From Cutibacterium acnes (lineage in GTDB: Bacteria; Actinomycetota; Actinomycetes; Propionibacteriales; Propionibacteriaceae): a DNA stretch of 64,000 nucleotides. The notes beneath the pieces were generated by a model that was given only the letters and a program-made list of their open reading frames with translations, ran no database searches and had not been told where the DNA came from. Each line of letters starts with the position of its first letter. The stretch's first letter is position 1. The position numbers and the translations under genes are program-made. This document shows, in pieces, positions 9,138-18,208 of the stretch. Location of the stretch: contig NZ_CP023676.1 in assembly GCF_003030305.1 (NCBI RefSeq), positions 434,001-498,000 of the forward strand, written 5' to 3'.

Positions 9138-9781
9138 ATCGTCGCTGCCCTCCGCCACGGAGTCAGGAGGCGACCGACGCAGACGATGACGAGATCGAAG
9201 ATGATCGCCAGTACCAGGGTCCCGATAATTCCTACCCAGATCTCGGTGGGGAAGGAGCGCTGGTAGCCATCGGTGAAGAAGTAACCCAAAGAGGGCACAC
9301 CGACTAGGGCTCCAACGCTGACTAAGGACAGGGTGGACGCCGAGACCACCCGCATTCCGGCAACGAGCGCGGGAACGGCGAGCGGCAAGGCGACCCGCCA
9401 GAACACCTGGGAATCCGAGTGGCCTATGGCGACGGCATCACGGCGTACCGATCGTCCCACCGAATCGAAGGCATCAGTGGCGGTGCGCACCAGCAGGGCA
9501 ATGCCGTACAGGGTCAGCGCGACGACGACGTTGATCGGATCAAGGATCTTCGTTCCGAGGATGAGCGGCAAAAGGACGAACAGTGGCAGAGAAGGGAGGG
9601 CGTAGAGGACTGACGCGCCCGGCACAAGAATGCGCCTGGCGGTTCGCGCGCGGTGCGCCCACCATCCCAACGGGACCGACAGTAATAGGCTCAGTAGCAC
9701 GGGAGTGACGCCTAGCACCGCGTGGTGGCTTGTGAGCTGCCAAATCTGATCCCAGTTCTCGCTAATCCATCGGGTGTTCAC
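9134..9781 (-). CDS. Osmoprotectant ABC transporter permease (OpuCB/OpuCD type)
   Basis: A 215-residue permease with about five or six membrane helices. The paired-family motif (LYALPSLPLFVLLPL) and an EAA-type loop (DAVAIGHSDSQVFWRVALPLAVP) are visible. It starts with GTG 9781, overlapping the ATPase stop (GTGA), so translation is coupled. It is a paralogue of the following permease; the two would form a heterodimer. Confidence 0.9.
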   Translation of the reverse strand: MNTRWISENWDQIWQLTSHHAVLGVTPVLLSLLLSVPLGWWAHRARTARRILVPGASVLYALPSLPLFVLLPLILGTKILDPINVVVALTLYGIALLVRTATDAFDSVGRSVRRDAVAIGHSDSQVFWRVALPLAVPALVAGMRVVSASTLSLVSVGALVGVPSLGYFFTDGYQRSFPTEIWVGIIGTLVLAIIFDLVIVCVGRLLTPWRRAATI

Positions 9782-10614
9782 GAATTCTCCCGGACGGTTG
9801 TCGATGGCTGGTTGGCGAAACGCCCCACGAGTCGACCACCGGCATCAACGATGGTGGGGTGGTCATCATGTCGCTCCATGTGAAGGTTCCGGCGATCGCC
9901 ACCAATGAAGGAGGAGACGAAGTCGTCAATCGGATGGAGGAGGACGTCGTCGGGTCGCCCTCGTTGCGCGACCTGGGCTTCCCGCCGCAAGACAAGCACC
10001 TCGTCGCCGAGCAGGAATGCCTCGTCAACGTCATGGGTGACGAAGACGATCGTCTTTGCTAGATCCGCCTGGATTTGCAGCAGACCCTGCTGTAACTCGG
10101 TCCGCACCACCGGGTCGACAGCACCGAAAGGCTCGTCCATGAGGAGGATGTCGGGGTTGGCGGCCAGGGCGCGTGCCACCCCGACTCGTTGTCGCTGCCC
10201 GCCTGATAGTTGGGTGGGGTATCGACGCGCCAAGGAAGAATCGAGGCCGACTCTTTCGAGTAAGTCCATCGCTCGGGTACGGGCAGCAGTCCGCGAAACC
10301 CCCGAGAGAAGGGGCACAGCGGCGATGTTGTCAACAACAGTGCGGTGGGGGAGCAATCCGCCCGATTGCATGACGTATCCGATCTGGCGGCGCAGCTTGA
10401 CCGGATTGACGGTGGCGACATCAGTGTCGTCGATGAGTATTCGTCCTTCAGATGGATCAACCATCCGATTGACCATCCGCAGCAGGGTCGTCTTGCCACA
10501 CCCCGAAGACCCCAGGAGGACCACCAGGTGGTGTGATTCCACTGTCAGTTCGAAGTTGTCGACGGCGACTGTTCCGTCATCGAAACGTTTGCTGACGTGG
10601 TCGAAACGGATCAT
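9778..10614 (-). CDS. Osmoprotectant ABC transporter ATP-binding protein (OpuCA type)
   Basis: A 278-residue ATPase. It has Walker A GSSGCGKTT, the signature LSGGQRQRVGVARAL, Walker B ILLMDEPFGAVDP and the switch histidine in VFVTHDVDEA. The C-terminus is short and has no obvious CBS domain pair, unlike B. subtilis OpuCA (about 380 residues), so osmotic sensing through CBS domains is probably absent. GGAAGGACC precedes the ATG. First gene of the four-gene minus-strand operon. Confidence 0.93.
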   Translation of the reverse strand: MIRFDHVSKRFDDGTVAVDNFELTVESHHLVVLLGSSGCGKTTLLRMVNRMVDPSEGRILIDDTDVATVNPVKLRRQIGYVMQSGGLLPHRTVVDNIAAVPLLSGVSRTAARTRAMDLLERVGLDSSLARRYPTQLSGGQRQRVGVARALAANPDILLMDEPFGAVDPVVRTELQQGLLQIQADLAKTIVFVTHDVDEAFLLGDEVLVLRREAQVAQRGRPDDVLLHPIDDFVSSFIGGDRRNLHMERHDDHPTIVDAGGRLVGRFANQPSTTVRENS

Positions 10615-10775
10615 GTGGTCCTTCCTCGCCCGGCGGGGTTAGGGTTTGCTGGGTGAAGCGAGATACCACGCTACCGCTGAGATAGGGCTGTGAGTAGGGC
10701 GTTCCCCTCTCGGCAGATATTGCCGATGCAGGGTTGTCACCGGTTCTGGGTATCCTCAACGGCGTGCAGAATGAG

Positions 10776-11564
10776 ATGAGCACTGCGGCGGCAGGTGAGA
10801 AGGATTCCTTTGCCGTTGCCGCCACCTCCCTGGCTGTGGCTGAAGACGAACTGGCGCGATCCTCCACCGGAACCGAGTCCTCAGCAGAGGAGGAGTGGTG
10901 GAAGGCCGAGGGCATGCCGTGGAACCACAAGCCGGGTCGCTCCGACTACTGGTGCATGGGGTGGATCGGTTTCCTTGGCATCTTCTCCTTGGCGATGCTC
11001 CCATTGCGCGGTTGGCTGCTCGGTCTTGATCCGCCCATCCTCATGGGGTTGACCGGGTCTCGTACCGGTGCGGCTGCGACCGGGGCGCTGGCATCAGTGG
11101 GGCAGGCTCCGTACTGGCTTTGGTGGCTGTTGTTGGGCTCGATTATGTCGATCAAACTCGACTGGGTCTACTGGTGGGCCGGCAAGCTGTGGGGCCGGGG
11201 CATGATCGAGGTCTGGGCTGGACGATCCGAGCGGGCGCATCGCAGGTATGACCAGGCGGAGAAATGGGCTCGCAAGCTTGGCTGGCTGGGAGTGCTCGTC
11301 GCCTATGTGCCGATCCCGCTTCCGATCATGCCGGTTGTGTTCGTCTTAACGGGGGCATCTGGGATGAAGGTGAGGTGGTTTATTGCTCTGGACTTCGTCG
11401 CCGCGACCATCTGGAGTCTAGGATATCTGGGACTGGGCTGGGGAGTGGGCGATCCCATCGTTGACGCCCTCAAGTACTACGCCAAGATTGCTAATTGGGT
11501 GGCTATCGCTCTCATCATCGTCATCTTGGCACCCATCTTCGTCAAAAAGAAGCAGAAGGCTTAA
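10776..11564 (+). CDS. DedA-family (VTT domain) membrane protein
   Basis: About 262 residues with an acidic, Ser/Ala-rich N-terminus and four or five hydrophobic segments. The central part has the DedA/VTT layout: a membrane segment, KLDWVYWWAGKLWG, then RYDQAEKWARKLGW and PIPLPIMPVVFVLTGASGM, and a lysine-rich end. Family members act in membrane-lipid or proton-dependent transport; some are undecaprenyl-phosphate or phospholipid translocases. The start is uncertain: GTG 10764 and TTG 10734 are in frame. No neighbour points to a specific substrate. Confidence 0.8.
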   Translation: MSTAAAGEKDSFAVAATSLAVAEDELARSSTGTESSAEEEWWKAEGMPWNHKPGRSDYWCMGWIGFLGIFSLAMLPLRGWLLGLDPPILMGLTGSRTGAAATGALASVGQAPYWLWWLLLGSIMSIKLDWVYWWAGKLWGRGMIEVWAGRSERAHRRYDQAEKWARKLGWLGVLVAYVPIPLPIMPVVFVLTGASGMKVRWFIALDFVAATIWSLGYLGLGWGVGDPIVDALKYYAKIANWVAIALIIVILAPIFVKKKQKA

Positions 11565-11588
11565 CCCTCGCGTGACACAGTGGAAGAC

Positions 11589-11951
11589 ATGACGATTTTC
11601 CGCGCAGTGAACATTCGTGATGACCTCAAGAAGGGCCCTGCCGAGGGGTACCGGGTATTGGTTGATCGGATGTGGCCGCGAGGGGTCAAGAAGGATGACG
11701 CTCGACTCGACGAGCGGCGCACCGATCTTGCCCCGTCCTCCCAGCTGCGTACGTGGTGGAACCACGATCCTGAGCGTTTCGACGAGTTCGCAGGCCGCTA
11801 TGAAGTCGAGCTTGACGAGTCCGGTGCCGCGAAGACATTCCTGGAGGAATGTGCCGGGCGCGATGAGGTGATTTTGCTCTATGGTGCTGGTGATCGCGAG
11901 GTCAATCACGCTGTTGTGCTGGAACGCATCCTTACCGAGCTAGCTAACTAA
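11589..11951 (+). CDS. DUF488-family protein
   Basis: A protein of about 120 residues with the DUF488 hallmarks: GYRVLVDRMWPRGVKK near the N-terminus, WWNHDPERFDEFAGRY in the middle and an EVILLYGAGD segment in the last third. ATG 11589 has GGAAG just upstream; GTG 11580 is an alternative. The biochemical function of the family is not established. It lies convergent to the macro-domain gene. Confidence 0.85.
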   Translation: MTIFRAVNIRDDLKKGPAEGYRVLVDRMWPRGVKKDDARLDERRTDLAPSSQLRTWWNHDPERFDEFAGRYEVELDESGAAKTFLEECAGRDEVILLYGAGDREVNHAVVLERILTELAN

Positions 11952-11981
11952 ATTGTCGGCGTCCTCGCCCGAATACCCGGA

Positions 11982-12497
11982 TCACTCCTCTCCGAGGGCA
12001 GCTCGATAACCGGCCTCGGCCTCGGCATTGAACGCAACGAGGTAAATCGTGTCTACCTTGGTGACGGTCTGTCGGCAGGTCTCGACGGCGATCCGAGTCG
12101 CCTCGTCCATCGGGTAGCCGTAGACCCCGGCAGAGATGGTCGGAAAAGCAATGGTTCGCGCGCCGATCTCGTCGGCCACGTGCAGAGAGGTGCGATAGCA
12201 GGAGGCGAGCTGGTCAGACTTGTCGATGGTCTTAGCCCATACCGGGCCGACGGTGTGGATGACCCACTTCGCGGGCATCTTTCCGGCAGTGGTGGCTACC
12301 GACTGACCGGTGGGCAGACCATCGGTCAGGGTGGTTTCGCGTAGCTTCCGGCATGCCTGTGACAGTTCTGGTCCAGCGGCCCGGTGGATGGCTCCATCAA
12401 CCCCGCCGCCGCCAGCCAACTGACGGTTTGCCGCGTTGACGACAGCATCGACGTCGAGGGTGGTGATGTCTGCTCGAAGGATCGTGATGTCAGCCAT
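11982..12497 (-). CDS. Macro-domain protein, probable O-acetyl-ADP-ribose deacetylase
   Basis: A 171-residue macro domain. ATG 12497 (MADITILRADIT) is chosen because the family fold starts there; the longer open frame upstream overlaps the divergent curA promoter. The ligand-binding segments VVNAANRQLAGGGGVDGAIH and TISAGVYGYP are intact, as is KWVIHTVGPVW. YmdB/MacroD-type members remove O-acetyl or ADP-ribosyl groups. The catalytic activity is inferred from the family. Confidence 0.9.
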   Translation of the reverse strand: MADITILRADITTLDVDAVVNAANRQLAGGGGVDGAIHRAAGPELSQACRKLRETTLTDGLPTGQSVATTAGKMPAKWVIHTVGPVWAKTIDKSDQLASCYRTSLHVADEIGARTIAFPTISAGVYGYPMDEATRIAVETCRQTVTKVDTIYLVAFNAEAEAGYRAALGEE

Positions 12498-12614
12498 GGC
12501 CCCTATTGTGCATGACCCGCGATCACCCTCCGCGGAATCGTCTGGTGTGACCGCGATGCTCGCGCGAGAGTTGGCAAGTAATGCTGTAGCGGTGTCGAGA
12601 AGAGGAGTACCCCC

Positions 12615-13631
12615 ATGAGCACCACACGTCCCACGACCACCCGTGCCGTCCACCTGGCCTCGCGCCCGCACGGCGCACCGACCGAGGACAACTTTCGCAT
12701 TGAGGAGATCAGCCTCCCCGAGCTATCCGACGGTCAAATCCTGGTTGCCAATGACGTCATGTCGGTCGATCCGTACATGCGTGGTCGGATGAACGACGTC
12801 AAGTCCTATGTGCCGCCTTTCCACATTGACCGCCCCCTTGACGGGGGTGCCGTCGGTACCGTCATCGAGTCGCGCAGCGAGGATATTCCGGAAGGTAGCC
12901 ACGTCAGTCACCAGCTCGGGTGGAGAGAGCATGCCGTCCTTAACGCCGGTGATGCACACATCATTGACACCGACATCGCCCCTGCGTCGGCATATCTGAG
13001 TGTGCTGGGAATGACTGGGCTCACCGCCTACGCTGGCCTGACTCGTGCCGCCGAGATGAAGGCTGGTGACGCCGTCTTCGTTTCTGGAGCTGCCGGAGCC
13101 GTCGGATCGATGGTTGGTCAGCTAGCACGGCTGCTCGGTGCCTCTCGGGTCATTGGTTCGGCTGGCACTGACGCTAAGGTTGCCCGGTTGCGTGAGCTCG
13201 GCTTCGACGCCGCTTTCAACTATCACGACGGTCCGAGTACCGAGTTGCTTGGGCAGGCAGCCCCCGATGGCATTGACGTCTACTACGACAACGTTGGTGG
13301 CGATCATCTGGAGGCCGCCATTGATCATCTCAACATCGACGGTCGGGTAGCGATGTGTGGGGCGATATCCCAGTACAACTCCGTCGAACCGCCTTGTGCC
13401 CCCCGAAATCTCGCATTGGCCATCGGGAAACGCCTCACCCTACGTGGCTTCGTCATCGCTAAGTATGCCGAGGAGGTCCGTCCGGAGTTCCAACAGCGGA
13501 TGGCCGAGTGGCTGCCGGCCGACGAAATCCACTGGGACGAGACTTTTCGTGACGGCCTCGACGCGGCTCCACAAGCGTTCATCGACATGCTCGACGGCGC
13601 CAACACCGGGAAGATGCTAGTCCGGTTGTGA
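12615..13631 (+). CDS. NADP-dependent zinc-free medium-chain reductase (CurA/PTGR type)
   Basis: A 338-residue MDR-superfamily protein without zinc ligands. Features are the substrate-side motif SVDPYMRGRM, LGMTGLTAYAGL, and a cofactor site FVSGAAGAVGSMVGQLARLLGA. Such enzymes reduce alpha,beta-unsaturated ketones (curcumin or 15-oxo-prostaglandin reductases). GAGGAG lies before ATG 12615. It is divergent from the macro-domain gene with a 117-bp shared promoter region. The physiological substrate is unknown. Confidence 0.9.
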   Translation: MSTTRPTTTRAVHLASRPHGAPTEDNFRIEEISLPELSDGQILVANDVMSVDPYMRGRMNDVKSYVPPFHIDRPLDGGAVGTVIESRSEDIPEGSHVSHQLGWREHAVLNAGDAHIIDTDIAPASAYLSVLGMTGLTAYAGLTRAAEMKAGDAVFVSGAAGAVGSMVGQLARLLGASRVIGSAGTDAKVARLRELGFDAAFNYHDGPSTELLGQAAPDGIDVYYDNVGGDHLEAAIDHLNIDGRVAMCGAISQYNSVEPPCAPRNLALAIGKRLTLRGFVIAKYAEEVRPEFQQRMAEWLPADEIHWDETFRDGLDAAPQAFIDMLDGANTGKMLVRL

Positions 13632-13695
13632 GTTGCGGGGGCCAGCCAACTCGTTAGCACGTTCTGATTGTCAGCCCACGCTGATGGCCGTGACG

Positions 13696-13720
13696 AATGT
13701 CATGGCCAAGTTGTGACATT
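13696..13720. repeat. Inverted repeat, candidate operator upstream of exporter
   Basis: A 7-base inverted repeat, AATGTCA / TGACATT, with an 11-base spacer, just upstream of the exporter's second inverted repeat. TGAC-gaat-GTCA overlaps its left arm. The position fits a regulator binding site, perhaps for the adjacent two-component system. Confidence 0.5.
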
Positions 13721-13730
13721 GAAGGATGGT

Positions 13731-13762
13731 GGCTCCAGTCTTGTCGATTCGAGACTGGAGCC
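13731..13762 (+). promoter_or_regulatory. Perfect 11-bp inverted repeat abutting the exporter ATPase start
   Basis: GGCTCCAGTCT and AGACTGGAGCC are perfectly complementary with a 10-base loop, and the right arm ends at the base before ATG 13763. The right arm contains the GGAG ribosome binding site. As RNA it would fold into a hairpin hiding the start; as DNA it could be an operator. Which applies is unknown. Confidence 0.6.
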
Positions 13763-14710
13763 ATGGACAAACCAGCGATAGAGATACGCGATCTCGTCAA
13801 GTCGTTCCCCCAAACCGGCAGCCGCGAACGCCTCATTGCCGTCGACCACTTGTCAATGACGATCAACCGCGGAGAGGTCGTGGCCTTCCTCGGGCCTAAC
13901 GGAGCCGGCAAATCCACGACCGTCGACATGCTTCTTGGCATGACCAGACCCGACAGTGGGAAGGTCAGTGTCCTGGGCTCCGATCCGAGAACAGCCGCAC
14001 GTACTGGTTGCATCAGCGCCGTCTTTCAAACCGGCGGGCTGCTACCCGACTTCACCGTCGCAGAGACCATGAAGGCCATCGCTGCCGCACACGGGCAGCG
14101 TTCGAGGGTCAAGCCCCTCATCGAAAGGTGGGAGTTGGCCCCATTCGCCGGAACCAAGGTCGGCAAATGCTCGGGGGGTCAGCGGCAGCGACTTCGTTTC
14201 GCCCTCGCGATGCTGCCTAAACCCGATGTGCTTATCCTCGACGAGCCGACAACCGGCCTGGACGTTGAGGCTCGTCGCCATTTCTGGCAGGTCATGGGTG
14301 AGGAGGCCGACGCCGGGCGTACGGTCATTTTCGCCACCCACTACATCGAGGAGGCCGATTCCTTCGCCCGTCGCGTCGTCCTCGTCAGTGGTGGACAGCT
14401 CGTCGCGGACGGTCCCATCAATGAGGTTCGCGCCTCGGTGTCCGGATCCATTGTCAGGGCGACCCTCACCGATCCCTCCGGACTGGCCGAGGGTCTGCAC
14501 ACCTTCCCTGGGATTAACGACGTCACCGTCCGGGGCCAGCAACTCATCGTGCACACTAGTCAGCCTGACGACCTGGCTCGTTACCTTCTGGCCCACACCG
14601 ACGCTCACGGACTGCTCATCTCGACGACGACCCTTGAGGACGCCTTCGTCCGGCTCACAGGCTCCAATGATTCCCGTGACGATGCTGACGACTGGGAGGC
14701 AGCAGCATGA
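13763..14710 (+). CDS. ABC-2 type exporter ATP-binding protein (DrrA/NodI-like)
   Basis: A 315-residue ATPase. Walker A is GPNGAGKST, the signature is KCSGGQRQRLRFALAM, and Walker B is VLILDEPTTGLDVEARR with a switch histidine in FATHYIEEAD. A C-terminal extension of about 90 residues is typical of drug or lantibiotic exporter ATPases. ATG 13763 is preferred to the frame's upstream start because the fold begins there. It overlaps the permease gene by ATGA. A two-component system follows, suggesting export of a cell-envelope-active compound (inference). Confidence 0.92.
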   Translation: MDKPAIEIRDLVKSFPQTGSRERLIAVDHLSMTINRGEVVAFLGPNGAGKSTTVDMLLGMTRPDSGKVSVLGSDPRTAARTGCISAVFQTGGLLPDFTVAETMKAIAAAHGQRSRVKPLIERWELAPFAGTKVGKCSGGQRQRLRFALAMLPKPDVLILDEPTTGLDVEARRHFWQVMGEEADAGRTVIFATHYIEEADSFARRVVLVSGGQLVADGPINEVRASVSGSIVRATLTDPSGLAEGLHTFPGINDVTVRGQQLIVHTSQPDDLARYLLAHTDAHGLLISTTTLEDAFVRLTGSNDSRDDADDWEAAA

Positions 14711-15456
14711 TCACCTACGCGCTTCTCGACATCCGCAGGTTGCTTCGCAACACCGGCGGCACCATCTTCACCGTACTCATGCCTGCCGGTTTCTACCTCA
14801 TCTTCGGAGCCACCCAGTCGTACACCGACGCCGCCGTTGCCCACGGAAACGTCAAGGCAACGATCATGGTCTCCATGGCCGTTTACGGGGCCGTCCTGGC
14901 CGTCACCACATGGGGATCCCACGCCGCTCTCGAACAGCAGCGCGGATGGGGTCGTCAGCTGGCGCTCACCCCGATGACACCGTTGAAATACGTCTTTTCA
15001 AAGGTGCTGGCGATCGAAACTGTGGCTTTGGTTCCGCTGGCGGTCGTGTTCGCCACGGGTGCCATCACCAATGCCCGCGTCGATGGGTTGCGCTGGTTGT
15101 GGTCCTTCCTGCTGTGCTGGGTGTGCTCGATGCCCTTCACTTTGTTCGGTCTGGCCGTCGCCTTGCTGGTGCGTGGCGAGGCTGCGACTGGGATCACCTC
15201 CTTCTGTACCGTTGCCGTGGCCTTTCTAGGCAATATGTTCATCCCGCTGAATGGATTCATGCTCAAGCTGTCACGATTCACCCCAATGTATGGGCCCGGC
15301 CAGCTGACGCGGATGCCGCTCATCGGGCAGCAGATGGTGACGATGCGTGGCGTGATCGACGAGCCGGTGTGGCGTCCTGTCGTCAGTATCATCGCTTGGA
15401 CGATAATCATGGGGATCGTGGCAGTGCTGGCGGGTAGACGTCGTCAGAACCGCTGA
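14707..15456 (+). CDS. ABC-2 type exporter permease
   Basis: A 249-residue membrane protein with six predicted helices, in the ABC2_membrane pattern. Segments include LLRNTGGTIFTVLMPAGFYLIFG near the N-terminus and a loop ending in LTRMPLIGQQ before the last helix. Translationally coupled to the ATPase gene. Together they form a two-component exporter whose substrate is not evident. Confidence 0.9.
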   Translation: MITYALLDIRRLLRNTGGTIFTVLMPAGFYLIFGATQSYTDAAVAHGNVKATIMVSMAVYGAVLAVTTWGSHAALEQQRGWGRQLALTPMTPLKYVFSKVLAIETVALVPLAVVFATGAITNARVDGLRWLWSFLLCWVCSMPFTLFGLAVALLVRGEAATGITSFCTVAVAFLGNMFIPLNGFMLKLSRFTPMYGPGQLTRMPLIGQQMVTMRGVIDEPVWRPVVSIIAWTIIMGIVAVLAGRRRQNR

Positions 15457-15549
15457 GAGGATCGGAGCAGACGAGAAATCCACATCGGGGACGAAATCGA
15501 TCAGGACAACACCCCTGGAATGCACGAGGCTAGCAGGAAGGACTCCGCC

Positions 15550-16686
15550 ATGGTAGTAATCGTAGGGGCATCGCATCCGATTCCCTTGCGGCGTCGCAAC
15601 CGCAACGCCCTCGCTGCTGGTATCTGGCTCGTCTTCCTCGCCTATACCGTAGTGTCCCTTCAGAGCTCGCATTTACCGCCATGGCGCATCGCTTTGGGCT
15701 GGGTGGGGCTGACCATCTTCGCGCTGTTCTATCTGACGCTGTTCTGGTGGCATGTTGACGGGCTGGAACTGTGGTACACGAAACGTCAGGTTCGTAGAAG
15801 CGCCATCGTGGGTCAGGTTGTGCTCGTGGTCTTGTGCGCCCTGTTGGCCCTTGTCAGCCCCAAGATGGTGGCAAGTGCGCTGGTATACCCGATAGCCTTC
15901 GCTGTCTTCCAGATGCCTGAGGTAGCCCTAGAGATCACGCTCGCCATCGAGGTCGTCGGGATAGCTGTGCTGGTGTGGACCGTGCCGGACCTGATGCCGT
16001 GGGCGATCAGTTGGGCCATCTCGGTTGCTCTAGTGACGGTGATGGGGGTCTTGGAGCGGACGGCCTGCCGGGGGCAGTTGGCTTGTCAAGCAGAGCAGGA
16101 CGTCCTGGCACGTCTGGAGGAACGCGAACAGGTCGCCTCTGATGTCCACGACCTGCTCGGCCAGACGCTCACGGTTATGGCCATGAAGGCTCAGTTGGCG
16201 GAACGCCTCATTGGCACCGACCCGGACGCTGCGCGTGCCCAGGCGGCCGAACTGCACGGATTGACGCGCCGTGCTCTGGCGCAGGTGCGAGAACTGGTCA
16301 GTGACATGGCCCACATGGGAGTCGATGCTCAACTTGCCGCAGCTCGTACCGCACTCGAGGCTGCCGGTGTTGAGTGTGTGGTCTCCGACACGCGTACCGA
16401 TGTCCAAGGCGGGTGCCATGGCGAGGGCTCGGAGTTCGACACGGTGCGCGGATGGGTGCTGCGCGAGGCGGTAACGAATGTGGTGCGTCACGCGCAGGCC
16501 CATACCTGCTGCGTCGAGATCGATGACGAGATTCTGGTCATCAGCGATAATGGTCGCGGTCGAGGAGGCGCTCCCGAGGGCAACGGTTTAACGGGTATGC
16601 GTCGACGGGTTGAGGCAGCCGGGGGAGAGTTGTGGATCGGGCCGGGGGAGCGTGGCCACGGTACCCGGATTGTCGTGACAGGCTGA
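15550..16686 (+). CDS. Sensor histidine kinase, NarX/LiaS-like (HisKA_3)
   Basis: About 378 residues. ATG 15550 is preferred over ATG 15520 because AGGAAGG lies eight bases before it. Five or six membrane helices occupy residues 20-168, then a coiled linker, then the HisKA_3 phosphoacceptor motif EREQVASDVHDLLGQTL with His200. An ATPase domain has LREAVTNVVRHAQA (N box) and ISDNGRGRG plus GLTGMRRRVEAAGG (G boxes). The membrane domain has hardly any extracellular loop, as in intramembrane-sensing kinases that often control adjacent exporters. Its partner regulator gene starts four bases downstream but is frameshifted. Confidence 0.9.
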   Translation: MVVIVGASHPIPLRRRNRNALAAGIWLVFLAYTVVSLQSSHLPPWRIALGWVGLTIFALFYLTLFWWHVDGLELWYTKRQVRRSAIVGQVVLVVLCALLALVSPKMVASALVYPIAFAVFQMPEVALEITLAIEVVGIAVLVWTVPDLMPWAISWAISVALVTVMGVLERTACRGQLACQAEQDVLARLEEREQVASDVHDLLGQTLTVMAMKAQLAERLIGTDPDAARAQAAELHGLTRRALAQVRELVSDMAHMGVDAQLAAARTALEAAGVECVVSDTRTDVQGGCHGEGSEFDTVRGWVLREAVTNVVRHAQAHTCCVEIDDEILVISDNGRGRGGAPEGNGLTGMRRRVEAAGGELWIGPGERGHGTRIVVTG

Positions 16687-16690
16687 GGCC

Positions 16691-17312
16691 ATGATCGACA
16701 AGACCCCGATCAGACTCGTGCTAGCCGACGACCAGACCCTTGTACGCGGAGCTCTGGCAGCCCTGCTCGGCATGGAGGACGACCTGGAGATCGTCGGCAC
16801 GTGCGGGCGAGGTGACGAGGTGGTTGGCCTGGTGCAGGATACTTACGCTGACGTGTGTTTGCTCGACATCGAGATGCCTGGTCTTGACGGGATCACGGTC
16901 GCCGCCGAGCTGAGGGACCAGGCGCCGTGGTGTCGAAGTTCTCATCGTGACGACCTTCGGGCGACCGGGATATCTGCGGCGAGCCATGGACGCCGGTGTG
17001 GCTGGATTCCTTGTTAAAGACACCCCTGCCGAGGATCTGGCCCAGGTGGTGCGCAAGGTCCACGCCGGAGGTAGGGCCATCGACCCGGCCTTGGCCGCTG
17101 AATCCCTCATCGAGGGTCACAATCCCTTGTCAGGCCGGGAACGGGAGATCCTGCGGCTGGCCGAGTCGGGAGCATCGATCTCCCTCATCGCTTCCGAGCT
17201 GTGCCTGTCAGTGGGTACGGTGCGTAACCACGTGTCCTCGGCTATTGGCAAGACGGGCGCGGCGAATCGCACTGAGGCGGCTGTCACGGCTCGACGTCGG
17301 GGGTGGCTGTGA
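16691..17312 (+). pseudogene. NarL/FixJ-type response regulator, frameshifted
   Basis: The first frame gives a normal receiver start (RLVLADDQTLVRGALAALLG, phosphoacceptor Asp59 in CLLDIEMPGLDG) and then runs into nonsense after RDQAP. The continuation (EVLIVTTFGRPGYLRRAMDAG, then FLVKD and a LuxR-type helix-turn-helix with LSGREREILRL and SVGTVRNHV) is in the frame one base later. One extra base near 16928 (ccg-t-ggtgtcgaa) explains it: removing it restores a protein of about 206 residues. The regulator is thus either inactive in this strain or the base is a sequence error. Confidence 0.88.
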
Positions 17313-17584
17313 GGGTCGTCGTTCGTGATGTGGCCCAGATCATTGCTCGTCGGCAGGGATGCAGCCAGCCAACAGTCTGACATCGCCAAGGCTGAGAGTA
17401 TGACGCAGATTGCCCGCAGCGTTCGAGTCGGTCGCGAATCCCGCTACACGTCTCCCAGTGCTACGGGAAACATCTTTTCGGACGATCGTCGAGTACGCGC
17501 TCGATGACGTGGAAAGTACGGTCTTGCGGGCTTCGGGGGTGGGGGATGGAGCGTCCGGTTGACTGGTTACGACCGCAAAGGCCG
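17313..17584. other. 272-bp intergenic stretch, nothing recognised
   Basis: This lies between the broken response regulator and the convergent phosphatase gene. I see no gene, no repeat and no convincing terminator hairpin in it. Confidence 0.5.
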
Positions 17585-18154
17585 TCAATGTAATTCGCCC
17601 AGGTCCACATTTCGTACCATGACGCTTCCGTTCGTCAACGAGAGATCCCAGTCGAGGTCCCGGTGACTACGACCATCGAGAATCCCCAGTAGGATCCGCA
17701 TAGTGTCACCGTGCGTGACGAGCACGATTGCCGACAGATGACGAGCTGCTAAGTCGTCCAGCAGGCTGTGACACCGCTCAGCCACATCTGCGAGCGACTC
17801 CCCGCCGGCCCATCGCACGTCGGCCGGATGTACCCCCGTTGGCTGGGGGAGAGGTTCGAGCTCATCGGCGGTGTGCCCCTCCATGGCCCCCAGCCCCTGC
17901 TCTCGCAGCCGCGGATCCGTCATCACCTGCACTCCCAAAACTCGTGCGATGGGACGGGCCGTTTGCACTGCTCGCTTCTGGTCCGAGGCGATGGTCGGGG
18001 TGCCGTGGGGCACCAGATCTGCCACCGTGCGAGCGGCCTGGCGAGCCTGACTTCGTCCGCGCATCGTTAGCCGAACACCCATGGTCTGTCCTTGGATGCG
18101 TCCTTGACGATTCCATGTTGACTGTCCGTGCCTGACGATGACGATGCGGCTCAC
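17585..18154 (-). CDS. Histidine phosphatase (phosphoglycerate mutase family), candidate alpha-ribazole phosphatase
   Basis: About 189 residues from GTG 18154; longer in-frame starts exist up to 18319. The phosphatase motif RHGQSTWNRQGRIQG, the second arginine in ASDQKRAVQTARPIA, and LVTHGDTMRILLG are all intact. It is divergent from cobD (cbiB). Cobalamin pathways need a CobC-type phosphatase to remove the 5' phosphate of alpha-ribazole or cobalamin phosphate, and its place at the edge of the cluster makes that plausible. Other substrates of this broad family are possible. Confidence 0.72.
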   Translation of the reverse strand: MSRIVIVRHGQSTWNRQGRIQGQTMGVRLTMRGRSQARQAARTVADLVPHGTPTIASDQKRAVQTARPIARVLGVQVMTDPRLREQGLGAMEGHTADELEPLPQPTGVHPADVRWAGGESLADVAERCHSLLDDLAARHLSAIVLVTHGDTMRILLGILDGRSHRDLDWDLSLTNGSVMVRNVDLGELH

Positions 18155-18208
18155 CTTAGGAAGGCTACCGGGGCCGCTCGATAACTCGATCTCGATAAGG
18201 TGTGAGGC

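Noticed and set aside
17728-18135. 135-codon plus-strand open frame opposite the histidine phosphatase
   Set aside because: It is antisense to a gene with intact catalytic motifs and is Pro/Arg-rich like a shadow frame.
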